Shown here: positions 12,377-25,329 of the stretch, in pieces | Layout of the letters: every line of letters starts with the position of its first letter | Numbering within the stretch: the first letter of the stretch is position 1 | Assembly (NCBI GenBank): GCA_951799445.1 | Contig: OX637296.1 | Location: forward strand, 8,184,001-8,248,000 | DNA from: Pseudisothecium myosuroides | Taxonomy: Eukaryota; Streptophyta; Bryopsida; Hypnales; Lembophyllaceae | Direction: 5' to 3' | Length of the DNA stretch: 64,000 nucleotides | The notes under the pieces: generated by a model | Database searches by the model: none | The model's input: the letters and a program-made list of their open reading frames with translations, nothing else | Told to the model about the DNA's origin: nothing | Program-made: the position numbers and the translations under genes

Positions 12377-15300
12377 TTAGAGTTCAGGAAATGAATTGCC
12401 TTTTCCACACCCGTTGTGCAGAGGGACATTCCCAAAGCCTGTGGAGGTAGTCTCCTTCTTGTTCTGGCCTCTCACTCTTGCCTTTGGATAGGTCCTCTTG
12501 GTCCTTTCCAATTCGGCCTTCTGGTTCTTTAATTCTCCCGTCGCTTTCTCATCCTTGCCTTCAAGGCGTTACTTTTTAGTTCGTGCACACTATGTTCCTC
12601 ACTACCATCTGGCAATTTTAGTTTCCTCCTCCCGTCTTTTGGGTGTATACTTACCTTCGGGTGTTATCAGTGAAACGACCACCCTAGAATGGATTTCAAC
12701 CAAAGCATGTGGAGCACTGTTTTCTTCTGACCTTTTGAGGCACACTGCATAGCCGGTGTCCACTAAGCCATCAACAATAAGAGAGTTTGGTTTCTTAAAA
12801 CAATACTCAACTACCCCTATAGGCCTGCATAATCAACATCTTGAATACATTGTTGTGTGATGTACAGTCAGGTGTAGGAACCTTATAAATTTTCTAGTCA
12901 TTTTTCACTAGAAAGTTCATCAACTATATTTTTGAAGGCTAAACTTTAGGTATTTCTAACATTTTTTGGAAACTAAAATGTAAAGATAAACACAAAGGGG
13001 ATTCAAAGCTTCGCCATTGGATTGGTTTTAATACAAAATATAAGACTTTTGAAACCAAGAAAGTTCAAAGCTCTACCCTCTAGGGAGAAAAGAAGACTAT
13101 CAACAAAAGCGTAAGTAAAAAACAAGATACAAACATGTTAGTGCACACCAACTAGCACAAGGAGTATACAACAAACTGTGGTACAACACAAATTAGTACA
13201 AGAAATGTAAGTTTAATCAAGTTAATATAAACTCACAACACTAGAGGTCCCTCTAAGTAGCATCGACAAGGTAAGTAGGGGGATAACTTTAGGATTAGTA
13301 CAAGAGTACGAACAACTTAAACAAAATGCAATAGGAACTTAAAACAAAATGCAACAACAACAATTATAAGAACTTCCAATAATGAAGTGTTTGAAGAAAC
13401 AAGATTTGAAGGGACCCCTATGTCCTTCAAAGCTGGCTCAAAGAGCATTAATGGAGAATAAAAAGCTCTAAAAACAATTGTTTTGGTGATTTGGCTCAAA
13501 AATGGTCCAAATCGGCCAAATTCCAAGTAAATGAATCCGACAGAATCAAAGTGTCTACAAGGGGTGTTTTGAGAGGGGAATTTGTGGCCTTATATACTTT
13601 TCAAGGGCACCCCCCTTCTCATTAATCTAGGAGTAAACTTATCAATTAGGTTTTTAATCCCAATTTCTAAATTTTTTGCTTTCTATTGTAGTTCAAACAT
13701 CTAACTTTTGGAGAAAGACTCTGTGAGCCCTCAAGTTAGCACTTGGAGCTCTAGGTTTATTTTTTGCGATTCATTGTTAATTTTAGTGTCAATTCATGCA
13801 AAATAGCATGAATTAGTTAGTTGAGAGGAATTTGGTAGAAGTCCCTATCAGATTAGTGAGGAGTCTTCCTAAAATTGTAAAAAGCACAAAATACTCTGCT
13901 TTTTTATGTTTAGGTCTTAGTTTAGTGTCTTAGAGTTTAGATTAACGGTTCAAAGAGAAGTGAGGATGTGAGAATTAGTCAATTCTAGTGTCTTGTCTAT
14001 GTAAAACTTGACATGTGGAGTGCATGTGATAGCCTGGCTAAATTGTAAGAGTCTATGTTCAAGTTTGGAAGTGTCTAGATTCAATTCATGTGGAATTTGG
14101 ACTAATTATGTGAAGACTTGCAGGTGTTTAAGAATACGAACCAAAATGCAAAGTAGAAGAAGGGTGAGGTGAATGGAGCTTACAGAAAGGTGCTTTTAGG
14201 GTAAAAGCATGCCAAGAGGTCAACAACGAGCTAATCATCCACAACAACCCTCGGTACCAGAATGATTTTCCCCTTGGGGGCGGAAATTATTAAGGAATTG
14301 CTAAATTTAGCATCTTTATTGGAAGTTTGGTTTTGCCTATAGCTTTTGGACACTTCCTAGAAGATTGCCCAAAAGTTTCAGGATTTTACAAAACTCCACG
14401 ATGACTCCATGAGAAGTCAACCACCTTTAAAACTGATGATAAATTCATAAAAATTATCCAGAGTGCGGTAAAATCTCACTAAAAACTAGATTAAAGTTTT
14501 GTGTGCCAAATAAACGACCTGTTAAGTTTGAAGACTTTCTGATAGTCAAAAGTACCAAAATCGGCAACATCAAATTAACAAGAATTTACAACATGGCGGC
14601 GGGTTGACCGGCGAACCAAAAGCTAGTGGTATCCGAATGTCGCAAACTAGGAGTCTTTTCTTACTCTCAGAAACGTTCTAGGCAACCCTAGCTAGTCAGT
14701 TTCCTTGGAAATTGCAATTTCCATTAGTTGGGATTTTGACTTTTCTTTGGAATTATCGTTAGTGGTTTTTATGGATATTTACAGCCTGCAGGAAGGGGGT
14801 ATATGGTTTCCTAGACCAATTGGGGTCTTTTAAACACGATGACGTAATTGATTTTCAATTTAAAGTTGTTCTCAAGAAGATAGGAAGAGTTCAGCCGTAG
14901 GTTTGACTTTTTTAGAGTAATTAGTGGTAATTCTAGGTTAATTTGCAAAATATCTTGGTGAAAGTTGAAAATTGGATTTAGTTTAGATTTCAAATCTTTC
15001 CTTTAAAAGCCAATTTAGATTAAACTAAGAATATTTGGAAATATCCTAGGGTTATTCACAAATTAACTCAAGGTCAATTAAGTTAATTTCCTAAACGTCT
15101 TTGGGAAAAATCTTAGATTTTATTTGAACAAGATTTCCTTGCTAATTAAGGCTTGTTCTAAAAAATTCTAAAGATTAAACAAAGATTATTTAGCAAAAAA
15201 TCTTAGGATAGATTAGGATTTAGTTTAGGGTAGTTTTCGAGTAAAAAGACAAATATCTCATAGTAACCTAAGGTGGTGGGGCCTTCTAGTGAGTATATAA

Positions 15301-16521
15301 GGCCCCCCTCCGAAGTTTCTCATACCCCATTTTCTGCTCACCGACATTCTATCAAAGTATAGAGACTCTTTGTTGTTCAATTTGCTTACCGGCTTTGTCG
15401 GAAGCATTTATTTAGGCCAAGATTTGGCCATCTTTTGCTTGAATTTGCTTTCTTTAGTGCAGAAATTGGGTAGAGGAGAAGGGATTCCCTTTAAACCATC
15501 AAACCACACTAAAAACACGCTCTTGGAAGGTTTAGTCCCCCAAAACTTGGATACTTTTGCTGACATGCTAATTTTATATTTTGAAACAACATTTGAGTCA
15601 AAATTCTTAAGGTGGTGAAGTTAGTCTTCACCAAAAGGTTTTACCACTCAAAAAACTGCCAAAGCCTGTTGTATAACAGAGTTTGGTTTGACATAATTCC
15701 TAAATTTCGGTTTAAATACTGTCATTTGTACTTCATTTAGGATTTAAAACTATTTGATACCTTGGAAACTCTTTTGAAACTTAATTTTCGGTTTAAGCAC
15801 CGTCATGTGCACCTCAATTAAGGGTTAGAATATTTCTCGAACAATTTGGGACCATATTGCACAAGTTTGGCCTGGGATTGCCTCCGCACGGCAAAGCTCT
15901 GACCTTGATCAAAATTACTTTTAAAATCTCAAAAGGAAAAAGATACCAGGAAAAAATCCTGGGCTTATTGGCTACTTAAGCCAAAAACCCACACCAGATG
16001 GCTCCCTTTCTTTCTGCCGGAAATTGCTCAATTTGCTTGTGTGACCATTTGCTAAGTTATGAATTTCTAGTTGTTCGTTAAAATTTAGTCCTTGATAGTT
16101 AGTTGATAGAATTATTTAGCACCCCCTTCTTAAGAGAGAAATTAGACACCACAAACTTAGTTAGAACTAGTTGCTTTGCTTTGCTTTGATTTAATTAGTT
16201 CTTTTCCTTTAGAAAAAAAACCCCAAACTCCCAAAAATCTTAGTTAGATTTGATTTGCTTCATTTAGTTAGTTTTTAGAAAATACCAAAAACCTCCCAAA
16301 ACAATTCGGTTAGTTTGATTTGCTTAGTTAGAATTTATCCAAAAATCTCAAAAATATTAAAAACTTAGAGTAGTTGATTTGGTTTAATTTTGTATCTTAG
16401 GTTTAAGATCAGTTAAGAGCCAAAATAAGCCAACATTAAAAGCCAGAAACAAGCCAGCATTCAAAGGCCAGGACGAGACGGGAACGGAGCCCGGGAATGA
16501 CTGACGGGGACGGGCCACATA
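12377..16521. other. Long AT-rich intergenic region, no gene recognised
   Basis: About 4 kb without a credible coding region; the longest frames are under 90 codons and lack motifs. GTATATAAGGCC-type motifs at about 13590 (minus) and 15291 (plus) resemble promoter boxes of LTR elements, but no direct LTR pair was found. Around 16150..16380 there are low-order repeats of TTAGTTTGATTTGCTT-like sequence. Confidence 0.4.
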
Positions 16522-16750
16522 CAGTGACTCCAAAAACTGAGTCTATGCATCAAACAAACAATTTCAAATGACAATGCCGCAAGCATGAGTGATCGAAATC
16601 AAAAGCTGTAAAAAGAAAAATTGTAGAGTACAAAGTATTACACAATACCATAATAATAAGAAGATGATTTCAATTACAAAAAAGTAGAGAAAGATGTTGA
16701 AACAAAATATATACATAGACTCGGTTTGTGCACTATACCTCAGAAATCAC

Positions 16751-17973
16751 TTAAAAATCTGTCCATCGTCCTTTTGCAACCAAAACAGTTGCAATTCGAT
16801 CAGGCATGCTAGAATACAATCTCTTATACTCTTCTGGACTAATGGAGAAGAAAATCTCTTGCACTCGCTCCCATAATTGAAGGATACCGCTAGGAGGAGT
16901 AGAATAAGAGTTCAATCGCCGTTTGAGTGAAGTCCACACATGTTCAATAGGTTTAGGTCAGGGGATTGTGCAAGCCACTCTAAAACACAAAATGGTTGCT
17001 TCCCAAACCAATCTTGAACAATTTTCCCCGTATGCATGCCAGCATTGTCCTGTTGGAAAATGACTTCTTCAACAACGAACCTTAATGTATGCAATAAACT
17101 GTACAAATCTTGCTCTAAAATTGCAATGTAGCCTCTAGAATTCAAACGTCCCTGTATATTGTGCAATCCCCCCAATCCTCTCACTACAAGAGAAAAGGGT
17201 GTTTTAAGTAGTGTCCTAGACATCATGTCTTTTAAGTAATGTCTTTTAAGTAAGTTTTTAAGTAAAATTTTACTAAAAAGACAATCTTTTAAGTAAAATT
17301 TTACTTAAAATTTTACTTAAAAGACGTTACTTAAAAGATGTGATGTCTAAGACACTACTTAAAACACCCCTTTCTCTTGTAGTGTCTACAAGTCAAACAA
17401 TTCCAAAGCATAGTGCTACCTCCACCATGTTTAACAGTTTGGTTTACAGCACGCATAGGAATGTTTTCTTTATCCTCAATCCAACACCAAGTCCTCCCAT
17501 CTGAGTTGAAACGAATAATTTTTGTTTCATCACTGAACACAACCCTCTCCCAATCACTCACTGTCCAATCTTTGTAAGTTTGAGCAAAACGAAATCTTGC
17601 TTTGATGTTCTTTTGACTCAAAAAAGGCTTCTTAATCTTTGTAGAAGAAGACAATCCCTGTTCTCTCAACGCATTCCTTCAAGGTATTGTCACATATTTC
17701 TACACTCGTCTCTCTCCTAAGCACTTTTGCAGCCTCTGTTGCAGTTTCTAAACCACCAACAATAACTGAGCATGAAGCATATCTCCTCTCCCACTCTATA
17801 AGGACCTTAGGACGACCTCCTCTAGACAATTCTAAGCTATGAGAAACACGCTTTCTCACTCTATTCACTGTGGATTGCGATAAACCCACACTCTTTGCAA
17901 TCTCTCTACTGCTTCTTTCCTTTTTTATCAAGGCTACAATATTTTGCTCTTTGTCTCTAGAAATCGGCCTCAT
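16751..17973 (-). pseudogene. Tc1-family transposase pseudogene (DD34E)
   Basis: Read on the minus strand from 17973. The N-terminus (MRPISRDKEQNIVALI, then SSREIAKSVGLSQSTVNRV) is a helix-turn-helix DNA-binding domain of the Tc3/Tc1 kind. After a frame change near 17640, the next piece holds FSDETK with the first catalytic Asp. After the MITE at 17182..17384 comes QQDNAGMHTGK with the second Asp, then SPDLN. A one-base shift near 16955 leads to PIEHVW with the catalytic Glu, giving 34 residues between second Asp and Glu. At least two frameshifts and the insertion make it a pseudogene. This class (DD34E) is familiar from animals and fungi, whereas described plant mariner elements are mostly DD39D. 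It is the only recognisable transposase in the window. Confidence 0.88.
17182..17384. mobile_element. CACTA-type MITE copy 1, inserted in the Tc1 transposase
   Basis: 203 bp with inverted ends CACTACAAGAGAAAAGGGTG / CACTACAAGAGAAAGGGGTG and 3-bp target duplications TCT (17179..17181 and 17385..17387). Nearly the whole element is palindromic. The 3-bp duplication and CACTA start fit the CACTA superfamily. Two 222-bp relatives lie at 36278 and 56035. Confidence 0.88.
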
Positions 17974-18215
17974 TCTCCCTTACAACCTCTACAAATCACA
18001 ATAAGTGCTCAACACAATCTTACACAAACCCTCAGAAAAAAAATGACCAAATTTCACGAAGAAATGAGAACGTACGAGTCGCCAAAGAAGGTTGCGAAGA
18101 ACGCCGCAAAAACTAAGTCTGTGCATTCCCGACGTGTTTGACTCTCTCACAAAAACCCTATTGGAGTTGATGATGTCATCATGACATCATCTCAAAGTCA
18201 ACTTGTAGTTCTTTT

Positions 18216-18285
18216 ACATCCAAATTTTACATCCAAATTTTACATCCAAATTTTACATCCAAATTTTACATCCAAATTTTACATC
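18216..18285. repeat. 13-bp tandem repeat, five units
   Basis: ACATCCAAATTTT repeats with period 13 from 18216, ending in a partial ACATC. It lies between the transposase start and the right terminus of the Tc1 element. Confidence 0.9.
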
Positions 18286-18368
18286 TAGTAAATATTTCAT
18301 TATCTCTTTGTTAAGTGGCTCTAAAACTGCTTGTTTGATGTATAGACTCAGTTTTTTGAGTCACTGTA

Positions 18369-21300
18369 GCACCGAGGTAGACAGTTGGGGAGCTCAGGCT
18401 GCGAGCTCTGGCTGTGAGCTTGGATCTAGATCGGAACTCAAAGTGAAAACCCAACCCTCAATTGGAAACTTAAATCAAAATCAAGGTTAGGCCGTTGCTC
18501 GCCACACCAACCCCATTTTGATTTTTTGTCCTAAAAGTTTAAGTTCGTCACTCTCAAATCTCAAGGCTAGTTAAGCATATACAAGTTCACAAACCTCAAC
18601 TTGACAACTTCGCAATTGAACTCAACTTACAACAACAATAATGAACCACAATTAACAAAGAATAAGAATAAGGAGTTAGCGGATTTGAGAAGGAGTAAAT
18701 GAATAGTAAATACTATTCGGTTGAGAATTTAACTATTCACGTGTGCTTTGTTATTTTGTTTTCTTACTATTCATTCACTATTCATTTTGGATTTGGCTTG
18801 GTTTTTTATTCTTTTCCTATTCATTTACTATTCATTTTGGAATAATTCTTTGTTTTCTATTCTTTCTTTCCTATTTATTTCCTATTCATTTGGAATAATT
18901 CTTTGGTCTTATTCCTTTTACTATTGAAGAATTTGGTTTTTTCCTTCAATTACGATTTGGAAGAAATTAGTTGGTTGAATGTTGGTTTGGATTTTGTTTT
19001 ATTAGGCCTAATAAGCCAAATAGAAAAAGACAAACGTCAACAAAATTATTAGATTAATCCAACGGAACTAATAAACTAATGAATAACAAAAAATTTAACT
19101 ATTCATTAGAATATTTATTAGAATTGGATAGTACTAATCTTTAAAATAAATTCTTAAATAAAGTAAATCTTCAAGGTAGTTGGAAATAGGTCCTTGAAGT
19201 TTATTTTATTTAAAAGATTGTTTTAAAAATCAACTAAAAACCACTAAGTATTTAACGTAAATTCCTAAACTCAAAGGAATTAAGTCAAGTACTTTAAACT
19301 AACAACATTTTGTAGGAAATTAGCTAGAAAGAATGTAGGAAAGAAGATTTTCAAACATTCTGACACCCGAATTTTCATCAAATAGACGAAGCACACATGA
19401 TGGAGGACAACAGGTATTACAAATCCATTATGTTGGTAATTTGCGATGACGGGACCATGGCTACAATGGACATAGAGGTATATTAGTCTTTCCCCTTTCT
19501 TTTGCTTTGTTTTTTTCTTTAAATTAATATAATCGTTGTTTTTAGAAGTTAGTTTGTAGATTAGAGTTCTAGAATTTAAATTAAAATTTAGAGGTTTTCA
19601 AAACCAAATCACACTTAAGAAATAACCCAAAAACGAAGAAGTTACTAACAATTGTAAAGTTGGATGAAAATTTAAGATTTTCATCCAAAGGAATCTAAAA
19701 AGAATCTTTAAGGAATATTTTAAGGTGGAATCAAACAAATAATCTATGAAGATTCAAAAATCCATTTTCACTCTTAAAAATACTTTATTTTGAAGGATAA
19801 AAGTCTTGGATGAAGTTTGAGACTAATTTTGGTTGAAAAACATCCAAATAGGTCAAAATTCCAATTAATCTTAAGAATCCAAAAGTTAAAAGAACTAATA
19901 ACCTAACCCTCGAATTTAGAATTATTTTGAGTTGATTTGCTATTTTAGATTAGTGGATGAAGTTTTTAGCACAAGTAAGGGGCCGAAATTCAACCCTTAG
20001 TAACTTTTGCTAGGAATCTTAGAATCTGACTTTCTTTACCATTTTGAAAAGGGGAATTCATATTATATTACTTTACTTAGATACAATTTTAGTTAGATTA
20101 GATTTTTTTTCTTTTTTCCATTTTGTATTGACCATAAGTTTTAACTAATTAACAATTAGTTTTTCTTAGAATTAGTAGAATTTTACAGGATTATCAGTCT
20201 TAGAAAGTGTTCATTGCTTGGAAGGCAAACACTTAACTAGTAAACACCCAATTAGGAGTAAATCTCCAACGAACCAGCGCTAGAGCCCGTATGTAACTTT
20301 CTAACTCAAGGGTGGAGTTAGAAACACTCACAGACTCCATTTCACAAACGGATTGAGCCATTGGCTTTAAAAGACCATTTAGACCTCTCTCCCTTCTCTA
20401 TTGTAAAAAACTCATCGAAACTTAGCTCCAACTAAAAACTGAAAAGGGGTAAAAATCCAACTATTGGAGTTTACTTTTTTTGAAGGACAGACTAGCCTAG
20501 GCTCTTTAGTAGGTATGAGGGAGTAATAAAAGACCCCGATATAACCTCATTCCAATTTTGTATGATCCTAGAATGCCAGTCAATTCCTTGAACTTGAATT
20601 TCGTCAATTTCATTGATTTTGAAGAATCTTCCTAGTTCGGATACTTTTGGATGTCGAAATGTCATGAAACTTGTTGGAGCATATTATTAATATAAAAGAA
20701 ACTATAATGATTTTTAGTGAGATTTTACCGCAGCCAAGATAATTTCTAGGAATTTTCCATTGTAGATTTTGGCAGTTGACCGTTTGGAAGAGGATCTTCT
20801 GAATATTCAAAAATTCTAGAACTTTTAATAGAACCTCTTAAGAAATTACAAAAAAATGTGTATGCTCATATTTGTGTTCTACACATTTGAAGAAGGAGAA
20901 TCAAATTTCGCTATCGGTAACCATAGAATCTTTCATATAGACGGGGATCTTGGCAAACTAATTTTGTCATTGAGTATGAGCGTGATTTCAATCCTAAAAA
21001 TCCATATTTCAAGTGTAGATGCCCTCCACTAGTCCAATTTGAGTTCATAACACTTGCAGATTAATAATTGAAATTTCTATTATTTGACAAATTGACTGGA
21101 AAACTGAAACCTCTCTTTAGGAATCGATTTAGGGTTTTTACATAGGTTTCCTTAGACTAATTTAGCCATGATCTTTTGTATGCACTGCAAGTTTAGGGTG
21201 TGTAGATATATTTCACTCAACATCTACTATTTACACAAATTCTAGGAAGGAATTAGTGATTATGCCAAGTTTACTTGGATTGAGATGAAGCATGATATAG

Positions 21301-21629
21301 ATGATAACCTTATTGATGCTAAGAGCTTTTATTATACTTTTGATAGAAATTTGGATGGATAATCCCATTTGCACAAGATAATACACTTTGGTTATTTGGC
21401 ACTATATGGATCCAAAATATTGGAGTTCCAAAGAACCTAATTAGCTTGTTTTTTTTGCCTTGTTGCAAGTCTCTTGTGAGTTTATTACTATATATTAATT
21501 CTTGCTTACTTCTAATTTTTTGTCCTTGGCTAGTGTGGCAACATTGTCACCTAGTGTAGTCCTTGTAGCGCTACTCTTTACAATGAAGTTCCCTTATTGT
21601 TCCAAAATAAATAAAAATAAAATACAAGG
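18369..21629. other. AT-rich intergenic region, no gene recognised
   Basis: No coding frame longer than about 65 codons and no motif. ACTATTCATTT-like phrases recur at about 18715..18900. Nothing else supported. Confidence 0.45.
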
Positions 21630-22571
21630 TTAACCCCTAAAGGCCCAAGGCCTTTTTCTGCCAAAAAACCATCAAAACTGCCATTTCTATAGCAAGGAGT
21701 AAAAAAAAATGAAAAATGTTTTTATTGCACATCCAACTGTAGGATCTTACACCTAAATAGTATGAGAATGTGTGGAAAAAATTTCAGAATTTTTGACCGC
21801 TTAGATTGCAAGATATCTGCGTTTAAAGTGGAAAAAACAAGTATTTCAGCACATTGCGGGACTAGATGTTTTGACTTTAAACAATTTTCACTTAAAATTT
21901 TTGCACTACAGAGTTTTGTGCTTCAAATCTTTATAGTGGAGAATTGAGTTGAGAGTCTAGGGGAAAAAAAATAATTCAAAAAAACTTAATTATCATTCCT
22001 AAAAAATTTATTAAGTAGAAGTAGGTATGAGATAGAAGGAAAATCTAAAACATTAATATATTTTAGATGGAATTAAAATACACTAATCCCAATGGTGAGA
22101 TTGTTCTAGCAAGTAAACTAAACCATGAGAATTTTTATTTTTTTTAAATTGCAAAAATAGCATTTAGAAATGAATCCTACAAGTTATTTTTTTCAAGAAG
22201 ATGCTCTAACTGCCCCAAAAACAAGAATGTCCATAACTTTCTCATAACAAATCCAAATGAAATGAATCAAAGCTTTCCAGATAGACAAAAATATAATCTA
22301 CAAGAAAAAAAATATTTATAAAAAAAATCAAAATTTTGCCAAATTTTTCTTGCTGCCTGGACTGCCCTGTTACGAAAAAAAAAGTAACATATTTGGCCAT
22401 AACTTTTGACTCCTATTTCCAAATGTCCTGAAATTTAGTGCCTACAAAAGATATTCCTCGCGCCCACCTTCTATAAAAATTTCAGCTTAAAATATGGAAA
22501 TCTCTAGTCACACGGACCTGCCCAAAATTTCTATATGGCCAAAAAACGCATGCTGGTCATTTAGGGGTTAA
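21630..22571. mobile_element. TTAA piggyBac-like element, subfamily A copy 2
   Basis: TTAA CCCCTAAAGGCCC at the left, GGTCATTTAGGGG TTAA at the right. The body aligns with 7156..8201 and 46960..47902. Non-coding. Confidence 0.7.
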
Positions 22572-22901
22572 TATGAGTTTGCATTAAAGAGAACTAATTG
22601 CAATAATGAAGTGGAGTATTTACTTACTAAATATTGACATAATTTAGTTGGTTGCAGTTTTGGAACAACAATGTAATTTTTTTTGGCAATCTATTGTAAG
22701 ATCCCGACCTCCCTCAAACCTTCTAACAATAGTGTAGGATTTTATTTTATTTTATTTTTTGTCTGTGTATTGTATTTCACCAAATCTGTCCAATTGAGGA
22801 TTACAAATTCCCCAAATCTTTTCTATTACAATAAATTAGTAAAAATATAGTTAAAAATAGTATAAAATGGCATCTTTATATTCCAAACTACATAACATTA
22901 G

Positions 22902-23368
22902 TAATTCCTAAAAGGACAAGGCCTTTTTTCACTAAAAACCACTTAAAATTGCCATTTCTATTGCAAAGAGTAAACAATTTAAATTTTTTTTTTTGTTGCA
23001 CATCCAACTGTAGGATCTTACACCCAACTAGTATAAAAATGTGCGGACTAAATTTTAAAATTTTTGATTGCATAGATTGCAAGATGTCTACGTTTAAAGG
23101 GAAGAAAACAAGTATTTTTGTACATCGTGGGACTAGATTATTTGACTTTGAACCTTTTTAACTTAAATATTTTGCACTATAAAGTATTTAAGTTTAAATC
23201 TTTATAGTAGGGAATTGAATTGAGATTTTAAAGGAGGGAAAGGAGACTTAATTTTGATTCTTAAAAAAATTGTTAAGTAGAAATAAGTACGAGACAGAAG
23301 AAAACTTTAAACTGCGAATATCTCTAAGATGGAATTAAAAAGCACTAATCCCAATGGTGAGATTGTTC
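22902..23368. mobile_element. TTAA-family element, subfamily A, truncated
   Basis: Starts with a damaged terminus (TAATTCCTAAAAGGAC) and follows the subfamily A body (CACCCAACTAGTAT, then CCCAATGGTGAGATTG) until about 23368, where homology stops short of the right terminus. Confidence 0.6.
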
Positions 23369-23568
23369 ATTGAAGAAAGCAATATGTAATTCTATAGTAG
23401 AGAATGATTTTAGAGCCTAAGCTATTATAGGACCTCCTACCTTATTCCAAGATCTAGGGCATCAAAAGCCAATGAAGGCAATGCAACAAGGTGGAGAAAC
23501 AAAGAAAAGGTCAGCTGCTTCAAGGTAAGCAATCCAAGAGAATGGCTAACCTACATGGATAATCTAAA

Positions 23569-24180
23569 TTAATCTCTAAAGACCCAAAGTCCCCTTGGGG
23601 GACACTTGGAATTTTGGGCAAGCTCGTGTGACCTGAAATTTTGACCTGATTTTTTGAAACTTTTTTTGAAGATAGTGAATCACATTAGCTTTCCAAAAAT
23701 ATAATTTTTTTTAATTGATGCCCGGGAGCAAAAGTTATGCCATCCAGAGTCTTAAAAACAGCTCATCGGATAGAAAAAAACCCCACAAAAATTGAATTTT
23801 TTTAATTTTTAATTCTTTTTCAAAGATTATGTTTTTGTCTACATTTGAAGCTTTGATTCATTCTATTTGTGGATGATTGCAAAAAACACTTGTATTATTT
23901 GTTGCGTATTGCAACAATACTTATGATTTTTTCTAGAGAACTTTAAAATTAGGAATCAATTTTTAAAAAAATTAAAAATATGGCTAATGTATGCACCTTT
24001 AAGATGAAGATAACCACCAAAGAAAATTCATAAAAAAATTCTCTAAGTAGAAGAACTAGAAAAGTGCCAAATCTCAAGAAAATAGATACTTCAATGTTTT
24101 AATTAATTAAAAATAGAAAAATACATAAATAAAATAAATAAAAATTGGCCATTTATAGCAACTCTATGGCTCGGGGGGGT
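23569..24180. mobile_element. TTAA-family element, subfamily A, degenerate or truncated
   Basis: TTAATCTCTAAAGACCC at 23569 followed by TCCCCTTGGGGGACA and TTTTGAAACTTTTTTTGAAG, the opposite end of subfamily A (compare 41886 and 45920). The right terminus is not recognisable. Confidence 0.5.
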
Positions 24181-24399
24181 CACTTAGATTTTTTTAGCAA
24201 ACTACGTGCGGCATAATATAGGGAGGTATTAATTCACAATGTCCAAAATGATTAGAAAATACTTTGAGGTAATATATGGTGTTCAAATTCATATACTTTC
24301 ACTTTATAGTAGTATACCTAGGTCAATAATACCTGATATTTAAAAATTAGATCTAAGATACCCTACAAAAAATAGATCCAAGGTATTTATTGTTAGTAG

Positions 24400-25080
24400 G
24401 TTGAGTTTATGAGTTAGCTGGACCACTACTTCGGATGGAAAAAGTTTGCTCATGGTCTTACAGTGTGGATGAAACAGGATGTTGTGGCTATTCGTCCATG
24501 GACTTAGGGCACTCCATCACTCCGTCTCTCTCATTTCAGCATCTGTTTAGGGTTTTGAAATTGCAGCGTAAAGGTCGCCGTTGGATTGTCTAGATTTTGT
24601 ATGCGCTTTAGTTGTGGGAGGCATTGTATGTTGGCATGCGGCTTGTGCTTCAAGGCTCTTGGTGTTTATGGGCTTCCAGTGCTGGAAACAAACTTGGGGT
24701 TTGAGGCTTTCAGTTTCGTTGAAAAAGAAGGTTAGGTTTAAGGTAGGGCTCAACCGTTCTTGTTTTTTGGTTTAGGGTTTAGGGTGGGCTTACGGTGGAG
24801 AAATCACTACAAGTTCATGGCGTCGTCAAGGGAGTGGCACATTAAGTTGTGGACACTCAAAGACATTAATTTTGTGCATACCGTTTGGCGTCTTACAATT
24901 TGGCCAAGAAAAGTCGTCACCAGCGCATCTTTTGTCTGGCACCATTTTGTGATTTCAGTGATTTTGAGCTGTGTGAGCTGGTGGACATCTTATCCAATGG
25001 ATGGACGCCTTCCAAGTTCCAGATTATCACCGATGAAGATTGGTGCACGCTGTGCAACCTGTGGGTGACCCCTACATAGT
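24400..25080 (+). other. Possible degraded gene fragment, unknown
   Basis: This stretch is richer in G and C than its surroundings and has overlapping open frames. One frame (24885..25079, 64 codons to a stop) ends TDEDWCTLCNLWVTPT; another (24817..25068) begins MASSREWHIKLWTLKD. The two overlap in a way that could reflect one coding sequence with a frameshift near 24880..24960. TTTAGGGTTTTG at about 24546 resembles sequence found near plant 5' UTRs. I recognise no protein family, and no splice structure is secure. It could be a captured host fragment in a transposon or non-coding DNA. Confidence 0.25.
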
Positions 25081-25329
25081 GTGTCTAAGGCATTTTGTTG
25101 TTGCTCATGGAAAGTATGTGACGGCTGCAAACTCCCCCATTTTGTTTTTTGTTTTGAAATTTGACCCCGTTGCCACTGCTTTAGACACTATAGGCCTAAA
25201 CTGAGTTACGTATTTTTGTAATCGTCTGCAAAACATTTCAAAACTAGGCATGACGGTGTGGGACAGTTTTGTACTCCAAAATGTATCTTCAACACATGTA
25301 AATATTTGAGTTTGCCTCTTTTTTATGAG

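Larger units (their letters stand above)
16522..18366 (-). mobile_element. Tc1-like (DD34E) DNA transposon, inactivated
   Basis: Terminal inverted repeats of about 35 bp start CAGTGACTC at both ends (16522..16556 and 18332..18366, two mismatches), flanked by TA (16520..16521 and 18367..18368), the Tc1/mariner target. The interior encodes a broken transposase on the minus strand. Total 1845 bp, of which 203 bp plus a 3-bp duplication is a later MITE. A 13-bp tandem repeat lies at 18216..18285. Confidence 0.88.

Noticed and set aside
13585..15320. GTATATAAGGCC motifs on opposite strands as LTR promoters
   Set aside because: No direct long repeats, primer-binding site or retroviral-type domains were found around them.
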